From Cyprinodon diabolis (lineage: Eukaryota; Chordata; Actinopteri; Cyprinodontiformes; Cyprinodontidae): DNA of 64,000 bases. The stretch spans positions 44,756,787 to 44,820,786 of the forward strand of contig CM060064.1 in assembly GCA_030533445.1 (NCBI GenBank), in the 5' to 3' direction. How positions within the stretch are numbered: the first letter of the stretch is position 1; every line of letters starts with the position of its first letter. Position numbers and translations under genes: made by a program. Under the pieces are notes generated by a model. It was not told where the DNA came from. It made no database searches and saw only the letters and a program-made list of their open reading frames with translations. Positions 38,001 through 50,000 of the stretch are shown here, piece after piece.

Positions 38001-41000
38001 AAATTCAGAGGAATCTTAAACCTAAATGAATCAACCAGGCTTTCCTTTGTTTGTACCAGAGGTGGGTAGAAAAAACAAACATTTTACTCATGCAAGAGTA
38101 ACACTATTTCATCATATGTTGTCATATTTAAGAGTAGAAAAGGATTTGGTAAAAAGTCGACTCAAGTACTCCAAAAACGTAAAAAAAAAACAAAACAAAA
38201 AAACAATCCACTGGAGACGTTTGAAGACGTTTCACTTCCCAGCTTTTTCAATTCAAAATGTCAGAAATAGCGTTGGGTTTGAGGGTTTATAGAGTGGAAC
38301 AAAAACAAAGGCTTGTTTTGGCTTAGAAAACATGCAAATAGAACCGGAAGAACGAGTCCACCCCTTTGGTCGTTGGGGTTCTTTTTTTGCCTGCAATACC
38401 TGATACCTGTCTATGTCTCTGCAAGGGGGTCGTTAGAGGGAATTATTGGAGTAAAATATTACTAAAAGTACAATTTTGTTTAACAGTTACCCAAGTAAAT
38501 GTAACTAGTTACTCCCCACCTCTGGTTTAAACGCACACAACTGGATTGCACTGTAATACTAACTTAAGTCAACATTAAAGATATTGAGCAGACACATTAA
38601 ACTTTGGCTTGTTGAAAGAAACATAAGAACACAGATTTACAGCAGTGACAACAGGAGGTGATCTATTTGACTTCATCATTAGACCTTTATCCTAAGTTTA
38701 AGGAGAAGAAATGTGAAGCACTTACAGATTTCTCAGCTCTCTGTAGAAAACAAGGTCAGTCTCTGTAATATTCTCCAGATCTGCTTGGTTTTCAATGTAG
38801 CTAAAAAAAAGGAAAAAGGAAAAATGGGAAATTACGAGTTACAATACAATTAGTCATGACCAAAAGCATTTGCCTGTTGCTCGAGTAAATTTATTGTAAA
38901 ACGAATTTAAAATAAAACCAAAAATATAATAAATATGTAACATTTTCTCAATAACAGGTGCAATAACATGCATGGTTCTCAGCAGAGTTGAAAAGAACAA
39001 CAGTTTAGGAAAAAAAATTATCTTAAAGACATTTACTCATGAGATCTAATCTGCTAAGTAAGGAACGGTAAAATTGTTGTGCAAACAAAAGATTGTACAT
39101 GCAAATAGTGAGTTGGAGTTGAACTAAGATTACATACACTTTAGGCAACAGGTGCAAAAACTGGAAGTCTCATGTTAAAGAGGATTTTGTATTTGCAAAT
39201 GGCTATTCTTTATAAGTATGTGAGAGTAGAGTGGTCCGAAAAGAAGCTGCATTATGCAGCAGCACTGCACATAGATGGCAGGTATGATCGCCATGTGTAG
39301 AAGATGCAGGAAGAGGAAGAACCATTTCTGTTAGTATGATTTAGAAAATCTCAGGACATCATGCCTATCGGGTGACTGAGGCGTAAAGAGTCAGAAGAGC
39401 CCCCTCGATCTGGATCACTACAGCTGTCATTGCTTCAGTTCCTGAGAACAAACTTACTCTGAAATGTCATCTTTCCAGACGACCATAATGCAACTTTTTT
39501 TTTTTTATGGTTGGAAAAAATCTGCTCCTTAAAGACCATGTTTATAAAGAGAAAGGAACAAAAAAATGATTTCTCAAAAGAGGATTTACAGAAAAAAGAC
39601 ATCATCAAACAGAAGATGAGAGCTTTTTTCTCTCTCGCTGTGATCCATCATTTATACTTTTTTAGCTCCATAGATGTGTGAAAAGCTATGCTTAGATACT
39701 GTAGGTAAGTAATCTCATAAACATCAAGAGATGCATGATGGTAAATGATTATTTTATAAAGAACCCAGGGACACAGAGAGACAGGAACCTGATGAATACA
39801 GCAGAGAAATTATGACAAAGGACAAAAAAAAAAATTAAAGAAATAAGGCAAGGTTTAGATAAGGACTAACTGTAAACTGGGGAGGATAATTAAGTGAAAG
39901 ATTTGAAATAACCAAAGAGCTCTGATGAAGACCGGACACCGTGAAAGAGCTAAAAGGAATCTTGCTGTATTACAACGGGGTTCTTCTTTAGCCCACACTG
40001 CAAAAAATCAACATCTTGATAAGTCATTTTTTCTTAAAATAAGTGCATTTGTTCTTGAATTGAGGAGATAAAAGATACATTTTGCCAAATAAGAAAACAC
40101 AATTACATTGTCTTATTTCAAGTGAATATTATCTAATTATCTTATTTTAAGAGAAAAATGCTCATTCCATTGGCATATTGTCAAATTTACTTATTCAAAT
40201 CAGGGGTAAATACACTTAATTTAAGAGATTTGCACTTATTTCTAGATCGTTTTTCCAGTGCATAGATCACACTGCAAAAATGATCTAGAAATAAGTAAAC
40301 ATTTCTTAAATTAAGTGTATTTACCCTTGATTTGAATAAGTAAATTTGACAATATGCCAATGGAATGAGCATTTTTACCATTAAAATAAGATAATTAGAT
40401 GAAATGCACTTGAAATAAGAAGATGCAGTTGTGTTTTCTTATTTTAAATCTAAATTGTCTTGTTCCATTGGCAAAATGCCTCTTTAATCTCCTCAATTTA
40501 AGAAGAGATGCACTTATTTTAAGAAAAAAATACTTATCTGGATTTTGATTTTTTCCAGTGCAGGATCACATAGAACTTCTGAAGCTAGAGCACAGCGAAG
40601 AGCCGCTGCAGGCTGAGGCTGCGCAGATGACCTGCAATCCATTCCGGGTTTAATGGGTAAATGGTCCGCCCTTATATAGCGCTTTAACAAGTCAAAGGAC
40701 TCTAACCGACAGTGAAGCCACAGCTGATCTGGGGCTCCCTGACAGAAGGCGCTCTGACCACTACATCAGACTGCGGTTGGTCAGGATTACGCTTACATAT
40801 CCTGCACATTTAGGTGATCAGCATATAGAAAAAATGTTCATGAAGGCAAACATGCTGAATGGACTCCACCTGTTCACAGATATTGTTCTGCAAAAAAAGA
40901 AAACTCAATAAGTAATTTTTTCCTTAAAATAACAGCCTTTTTTCTTGAATTTAGGAGATAAGTGAGACACTTTGCCAATGGAAAAAGACAATATATTGGA

Positions 41001-44000
41001 AAAACAATCTAGAAATAAGTAAAAGTTTTTTTAATTAAGTGTATTTACCCTTAATTTGAGTAGGTATATGAGATAGTTTGCCAATGGAATGGAAATTTCT
41101 ACTCAATTGTGATTGTGTTTTCCTATTTTAAGTGTAACTTGTCTCATTCCATTGGCAAGATGTCACTTTTACTTCCTTAATTCAAGAACAAATGCACTTA
41201 TTTTAAGAAAAAAATTACTTATCTAGATTTCGATTTTTTTCCAGTGTTTAGATTTAAAATAAGAAAAAGTAATTGTATTGTCTTATTTCAAATGAATATT
41301 ATCTAATTTTCTTATTAAAAGAGTAAAATACTCATTCCATTGGCATATCATCTGATTTACCTACTAAAAATAAGGCTAAATATATTTAATTTAAGATAAT
41401 TTTTTATTTCTTTCTAGATTGTTTTTGCAGTGTAGTTAGCAGAAAGGTTTTGTTGCATGCTATCATTTTCATTTATACACTAAAACCCTGGAGAATATGC
41501 TTAATCAACATAAGTTATGTGGTTTCCATAAGTTTGATCTATTTTAGGCTCAGTAGCAGAAAAACTATTAAATTTAATCTCACAATCTCTTCTAGCCTAA
41601 CTGTGGAAGAACAAGGCTGCAAATTTGGAGACATAAGTTAACGTTTACTTATTTTTAAGTTTAACTTGATTTTACTGTTAAACAGAGTTCACCATTGACT
41701 TACGTATTTTTTAAAATTACGTCTCCAAATTATTCATTAATTGACTTTAACTCTATCAGGCCACCCCTGTAATAGCATTAAGCCCTCCCTAGGGGGCGCA
41801 TCGCCTACTTTAGGTAGACAAACATTTTACTATTAAATCATTAAAAATCTTTTTTTGCAGCTTCTCTGCTTACATTTTTTGAGGTACGGACATCTCAGAT
41901 CAAAATAAGTAAAAAAAAAGGATTGATTTCATCACAGTCTTCATGAGTAAGATTGATTCTAATTGAGATCAAATCTCAGGCATCAGAGATCGCTGCAGAT
42001 TTAATGATACGATACAAGCAGCTGCCTTCTGTCGCCACCGGTCATAGAGGTGGAGTGCAGTTTCACTGATCTGATTGAACTATCTCTATAAAGTGCCTTC
42101 AGATGACATGTGCTGTGATTTGGTACAGTATTGACCATCTGAACCAAACTGAATCAATGAAGCAGGCTGCTGGATAAATATTTGTGTTAAATATATGTGC
42201 TTTTTCAGTTTTTACAACATTTCCAGTTATTTTCAAATCTGGACCCCCTGAGGGCTGTGCCACATGCATTAACTGACTAAATCTATAAACATTAGTGTTG
42301 TTATGCAGTAGTGTTTAGTGCATAGGTACATAATCATCCTGAAAAATTACATCATCATCATCATCATCATCATCAGCAAATCATCATCTGACTGATGGAA
42401 AGATCGAATATCCAGCTGTATAGTTCCTTTAGAGATATTTGCAGCCATCTAACTTGTCTTTTCTCCTGATATGCAGCCTGAATCTCTACGACTCTACTAC
42501 CAAACTGTTTGCATTTTGGGACAGATGGTTTGAGAGAGAAGTGAAAAAATCTTTTATATCAATAGAGAGAAACCAACCCAAACACTTCAAGTTTCAACTT
42601 TTACAAACCCAGAGCCTGATGCCCAGTCAGCGTCAAAATAATTCACATCTCCTTTTAATTGGATTTCAGATGAGCTGAATGGCTTTTTCCATCATGATCT
42701 GGCCTGTTTGCTCCCCTTTTTTTGGTTATTTCTCTCACCTGTTGTTTTCCCTCCCTGCCTCAATTATTATTAATTCCCCTCACCTGTTTCCTCTGGTTTA
42801 TATTCAGTTCAGCCTGAGCTTTCACTGCCAGATCATTACTTGTCTTTCTGTTTAGTCTGTCTGTTAGTTTTATTTCCTTGGTTCGTGTCCTGGATCCTGG
42901 CAGATAGTGGAAAGAGGGTTTTAATGTTTGTCTCGTCTTCTGATCGTCCACTGTTCCTTCCCCGCGGAGTCCTCTGGGTTTTTGGCTCTATATGTGGGGA
43001 GGTTCAGTTTTTATCCTATAAGCCTGGCTCCAGGGAGGAGACCAGTTTAAAGACCTGCATCAAGTTCCGGTTCCGCGTCCTGTCTCGGCTACCCTCTTCC
43101 ACTGAGCCTGCCTGTCTGCACCTGATCCTGTCTGCTCCTGTGCGTGACCACCTGGTCATGCTTCTGGTCCCGGTCTGACTCTGAACCCTCCTGGGAGCCT
43201 GTGGATGCCTGGAAGTCTGGATCCTGCCACCTGTTTCTGTTCCTGCCTGATCTGGATCCTGCCTGTTCTGTCTGTTCTAGATCCCTGACGAGGATCGGCT
43301 TCCAGCATGACCTCTGGGACTGCAGCACTGGGGACATTCCTTAAAACCAGGTCAGTGACCAACTCTGATAATCTTCTGTCAGATGATTGTGTTCACTTAC
43401 CTGTGTTTCTCCCACTACAGAGTGTGTGAGATTGGGCGGTGCACCGCCCCCCCCCCCGCCTGCAGTGTCCGCGAGCCACAGCTCCGCTTTTTGTTTTGTT
43501 TTATTTAATAAACGTTTTGAACTTTCCTACTGACTGTCTCTCCTTCAATACTGGGTCCATCTGTCCTCTGTTCATGACATTTTCCAGTCAGCATAAACTC
43601 TAGGACTTCTCCCTCAACAGCTCGTTACAGCGAAGAGTGGAACGTTGTCAATCGTGAGATTTAAAATCCATTTGTTTTGTTCCTTCAGACCTTTTTAAAA
43701 TGGATGACATGTTAGACTATAAAATAGAGGAAAGAAATGATCAGTTAACATAGAGGCGAAAAAGCACCACTCCTAACTCCGCAACCTTCAGTTTATACAA
43801 GGTTTACATTGAAACTTTTCAAGGCCTTTAAATTCATACCCTGAATTTGAGATAAAGGCAGAGTTTGAATTGAAAAGCAGGTTTGCTTCAGATAACATGG
43901 ATAAAGATGTTGCAGATCAAAAGGAGAGTAAAAGTCTAAACAGCTGAGAAACACGACGTTGTTTAAGCTGCATTTTCCACAGCAGGTAACATGGGCCAGC

Positions 44001-47000
44001 AGAAAACCTGACCAACCAGCAGGAAATAGTAGAACACACTGGATCCAACCTTCTAATGTAAGAAGGACTTGTAGTTAAATGTGGCATTTAAGCAAAGCAA
44101 ATCAAACAGATAAGATATTGATCAACTCTATTACTGCAAAGCATCCAGGTCATTTCGCTAATGTAAGAATAAAAATAAACTTCTTTTTGCAGTGCTGCAG
44201 AATCCAAATCATCAGCCCTCCTCCACCGTGTTTGACACAAGGCATGAGGTTAATTTTTTCTCTTTTAGTCCTGTAGTCCAGCTCCTTTTATGGATGTGCA
44301 CATGATGATGATGATGATGATGAGTTAATCAAGCACACCTGATTGGATTAGATAACCTGTTGAATTCTATGATGTTAAAATTATGCCAAAAGTGTGCATG
44401 TGTAATAAAAACGCTCGTACATAAATTGCTCTCCACATACATTCTGAATGTTTTATGCTTGCAGATTCAAACAGCTATTAGCCTGAAGATGCTTTGCTAA
44501 CGTTACTATTCACACCCCGGCGTCACTACCCGATCCGTCCCGCAAGCACGATCCGTTCTGCGCATGCGCCATCATCCCATTTGCCAAAGGGCATCCAGAT
44601 ATACATCCGGGTCGCCCTAGATTTTATTTTGTTAAAAAGACATAAATTACGTTTTTTTTTCCTCCCTAAAATAGTAATTGTAATAAAATATAACTTGTTA
44701 AAGGTTAATAATGTATTTCCTGAAAAAATAAATGCATTCAAATTCTGTTTCATCACTCGTCTCTGCCCGATCTGCACTGGAAATGGGATTCCTACGCTAC
44801 TACTGGTAGCTAACTTTTTCGACTTTGGATTTAAACATAAATCTAGTCTTTTGAGTTTTATGTTTTCCTTTCATATTAACCTTATTCTATAGAGTGCATA
44901 ACCTAAAGAAAGAAACAACTAAAATGCAGATAAACATGGTTTAATCATGCCGCTGCTCTAAGCATGTCCGATGGAGACGTCAGAGAAGTAGTTTAACGAA
45001 GAAAATGTAAAAAGCATCAAAACTGTCTCACAGAAGACGGTTCTTCTAAGATGTTTATTAGCGTTCTTTAATGAGTTAATGATAGAAATAAGTAATTTTA
45101 GTACCATAATTACATTATTTATGGACACCTGGATATATATCTGTTCGCACGTGTGCAAGATGGATCGTGCTTCTGGGATGGATCGGGTCGTGACACCAGG
45201 AAGTTAAACAGTCATTTTCAAGAGACAGAACTTCCTGAAAAAGCAGCCAATCACAGGCAGCTGATTTCTCAGGTTGGCTCCTTCCTCAAAGTGATATTGG
45301 AACCCAGAAACAGGTCCAGATGAGAGTAGGAGTGAATCTAGAGGAGCATAAAAAGCAAGAGCCTGCATGGGTTTGGTGCATTAGGGCCCTATTGAACCTG
45401 CAATGCAAAACATTCAGAATGTGCGTAGAGAGGATGATAACGTCTTTAAAATAAAACTGCTAGTATGAGCATTTATTAAACCGTTTTACCAGAATTCTGA
45501 CTTCATATTTTAAGTCCCTAGGCTGCAGAGAACTTAGAAGATGGGGAGAAATTATTCTTTTATTCATTTTCTCTGCAAAAAAAAGTCGAATTTAATCTTT
45601 AAAACCTAAAATATTAGATAATTATCAGAAAATGCATTTTTTACTAAAAGTTTCATTGAATATTAAAAGCATTCATTTATTTCAAATAATTAGATGCATT
45701 ATTTGTATTTATTACAAATGTTCTTTTCACTTGTGTCTGATTGTAAAAGTCAGAGTTTTTCAAGAGCAAAACCATCACAGTCACGATGTCTGACGGTTCA
45801 GTCAGTTACTCCTAAAATAAATATATTTTCCTATGTTTTCAGCAGGTAAATAAAACAATTTACCAAACAATTAAGAACCATCATCTTATTTCAGATGCAT
45901 AATATTTAATAGTCTTATTTTCAGAATTGGAATATCACTTCCAGTAGCATCAAAACAGGAACTTTCAGCTCACTCTTACTTTAGATTTTGCAGTGCCAAT
46001 TTTTTATGTATAAGTAGAACATGTTGCTTCACTTTTTTGCTTTATTGTTTACATCTGAGGATAGATTTAATCATCTTCCCCATCTGTCACTGCCAATTTA
46101 TTGGTAATATTGACATTCACTGCAAGAAATGTAATTGTAAATGTGTATTTTTCATTGTTTTCAAAAGATAAACAAGACATTTACCAATGGAATAAGATAA
46201 TTTGGATTTAAAAGAATGAATAAATTACTCCTTTTAATTATTTCAAGTGCATCATATCTAATTATCTCAATTAAAGTGGAAAAATTCCTGATTTTATATA
46301 TAGATCATTCTATTTAAATGCTCAAAATAAGGGAAAACACACAAGAACTTTCAAATCTGCTTTTGCAGTCTTTAAAAGACTTTTTTAATAACCTCATCTC
46401 ATGTTCTCTGACCGTGTTTCTTTAATTTTCCAAAGCTTTCTCAGATCCATGCCTATAAATAAGGTTGACTGAAGGCTCAGTCTGTAATTCTTTCACTCCG
46501 AAGTGTGAAGAGTAGACAGGGAATATAAAAGGATTGGTCAAATAAAGATATTCTCTGTAGCGCACTTGCTGTACTTTAAGCAGATGGCATTGTTTCAAGT
46601 TTCCACTTCCCTGTTTGTCAGCTGCCACACACAAGACGCTTATATGCATGTTTGATTGACCCAGAGTGCAGTAATGTGATTACAGGGCAGGTGGGCCCAG
46701 GATCGCCCGTCGGCCTTACTTATTGGATTGAGCCAAGTGGGTTGTATATCATCTATTGTTCCTGGGTGGGGGCATTGCCTGGCAATTCACAAAATTGAAT
46801 TTATAACTCTGTGTATGATAAATTTCGGCCTCTGTTCTGCAGTTAATGGGCCCTTGTTTGTTCCACGCATCGCCTTGATTTCCCTGCACTGCCAATACTC
46901 AGAAGTGTTGCTGTTTGCTGGCATGTAGGAGCAGCTCGGTAAACAGAAGCCTGCTTTCGTATTGATTGAACATCTGCGAGAGACGGTTGAGCTTGAGCTC

Positions 47001-50000
47001 TGCGAAACGGCAGCAGATACAAGGAAATACCTCAGAGGTAGGCGAGAGAAAAGGAGGAAGGAAAGAGAAAGAGACTGGCATATAGGAGAAAAGAAACTGG
47101 CAGCAAATTGACTTGCTCTGCTGAAAAAAAAAAGAAAATAAAAAAGTGTTTCACAAATGTAGTTCCTTCTTAACAAGTGCTAATTGCTTGGATCCAGGTC
47201 CAGGAACAAAGAGAGAACAGCGTGTCGGTGCAGAGAGTGACATTTAGTTTTCCATGCTGGAGCTGATGGTGGGTTGCTTAATAATACAGCAGCTCTCTTC
47301 GAATCACAGGTGGTCACTTTGGGCTGCTGTTTCCAAGCAAAAGTTTTAAAAAGCCGACTGAATAAGACGCTGCCGAGCTGGAGGTCTCCAGTCTTAGTCG
47401 GGTTTTATTCAAACATATTCCCACTGCAGTTAATCTGTCCATCAGCCGGGTGATTATAGAAACAGGCCAAATGTTTGACTACAAAAATGCACCAACATCT
47501 ATGTAAACCGACCATTGCACTGAAACATTTAGACAAAGAAGTTACACTTAAGCAACAAATGTTTCTAACCGTACCGTTTTCTGTAAATTGCACCATTTTC
47601 AACCATAAATGGTTCTTGTTTTGTTGTTTTTTGTGTTTTTTTATTTTTATGGGAACTTAACAGCCTGTTCAGTTCAATGCGTGGGACTTTATCAAACTAA
47701 AAGAAAGTTTAACCATTACAAAAAGTCTTAAAATCTTCCAAAAAGTCTTTCTGATCTTGTTTTGAGATCGATATTCTTAACAAGAGCAGATTATAAAAGA
47801 TTTATGATCTTTTTTTCAGGAAAATCGACTTAAAATAAGTGCAGTAATCTGCCCAGCGGGGTGAGAGAACTGCACTTAGTGAGACTTCATGATTTCAAGA
47901 AGTCTCACCAACTGCAACTGGCAGATTATTGCAGAATATTCTGAAAATGAGATTAATAATCTTACAGATTTTGCTCTTGCTTTGTATAGAAATCTAAAAA
48001 CAAGTTAAAGACTGTTTGGCTTGAAATAAGATTAAAAGACTTGGTTGATAGATTCTGTTGAAGCAGAAGTTGAATATTTAGATGTAGTTTCATACTGTAA
48101 AAGTACAAATTCTGAAAAAAAGCAAGAACTACTAATCCTGCAGATTTAGCCGAGGCTTTCTTTAGTAAATCAGATCAGAAATCATATTAATACAAAGAAG
48201 CAACACTTTGAATCAATATTTGGTGCTGGCCCATCGTGACAGCAGGCTGTAAAATGGAAATCTGAGAAACTCAAATTTTCTTCACTTAATTCAAGCTATA
48301 AAGTAATACAATTTACCAATGAAATAAGATTATTTTCATTTAAAATAAGAGACAAAACATATTAACTTATTCCATGTCCACATCTATTTAGTTTTTAAGA
48401 GCAAACAATCTTCCATAGGCAGATAATCTTAATTAGCTGCTAAAATCAAGGGGAAATAAACTTATTTTAAGACAACTTTACTTATTAGACCAGTTTTAGC
48501 AAAGCAGAGGAGACTAAAGACCTTTAAATGAGGACCTTCCCATAAAGGTCAAAAGATTATTCTACCAGGATTATTTTTTTTTGTATCTTATCTTTTATAT
48601 TCAACATATTTCTTATTTTATAACTTCACACTTAAACTTTACTTTCATTGTCTTATTTTATACTTTTAATTTTGTAAAAAAAAAAGAGAATTCTGGTCAT
48701 GACAAGGTCCATACACTGCAAAAAATGAAGTGTACATAAGTCTTCCCGTTACATGGGAAGGTAAGTAAGACAATTTGCAATTTCAAGGGTACAATATCAA
48801 ATTATCTCATTTTGAGGAGAGAAACAATAGTTCTTTTAGCAGGTTATTCTGTTAATCTTCTCAAATTAAGAGCAAATACGCTCATTTTACGAAATCTCAC
48901 ATCGTTTTACACTGGACAAAATGATCCAGAAATACAAATTTCTTAAATTAAGTGTATTTACTCTTGAATAGGTAAATTAGATACTTTGCTAAAAGAATGA
49001 GTATTTTTGCTCTTAAAATAAGATAATTAGATAATATACACTTGAAATAAGACAATGCAGTAGTGTTTACTTATTTACACTGCAAAAACGATCTAGAAAT
49101 AAGTCAAAATGTCTTAAATTAACTATATTTACCCTTGATTTGAGTAGGTTAATGAGATGTTTTGCCAATGGAAGAGAATTGTTACTCTTAAAATAAGGTA
49201 ATTAGATAATATACACTTGAAATAAGACAATGAAATAGTTTTTTTCTTATTTTAAATGTAAATTATCTCGTTCCATTGGCAAAGTGTCTCACTTACCTCC
49301 TCAATTCAAGAAAAAACGCACTTATTTTAAGAAAAAATGACTTATCTAGATATCGATTTTTCCCAGTGTATATCTAAATTGTCTTGTTCCATTGGCAAAA
49401 TGTCATTTATCTACTCAATTCAAGAACAAATGCACCAATTTAAGAAAAAATTACTTATCTAGATTTTGATTTTTTCCAATGTAGGTCAGTTGTTGCAGTG
49501 TACTACCAACCTCTGCTTCCTTTGCCTAAACTTGTCATATTCGTTCAACTTGGTTAGAGCTTGTTTTACCTTGAGATCAACTTTTAAAGGAGATGCAAGA
49601 CCAAATACTGCTCTATTTTCCTCAAACAAAAAGCTTTTGGTCAAGATTAGAGATGAAAGGTTTCATGTGGCTGTGTGAGGAATTATTCTAGATAAAACTA
49701 GATGAAACTAGATTTTCTCTTTCCACCATCAGCAACCAGATAACCCAATAATAAACCCCATCTCTCCTCTATAGCAGTATTTTCCCCTTAATCTCAGCAG
49801 GCTGATAAATGATCTGCCAATGGCATCACTATTTTAATTCAGTTGTGTTATTGTTTCTTATATTAAGCATAAATCTTCTCATTCCAATGGCAAAGTGTCT
49901 TATCTACCTGCTCAAATCAATGGAATATACAAACATTTCAAACTGCAAAAACAATCTAGAAATAAGTAAAATATTCTTCAATTAAATGTATTTACCCGTA

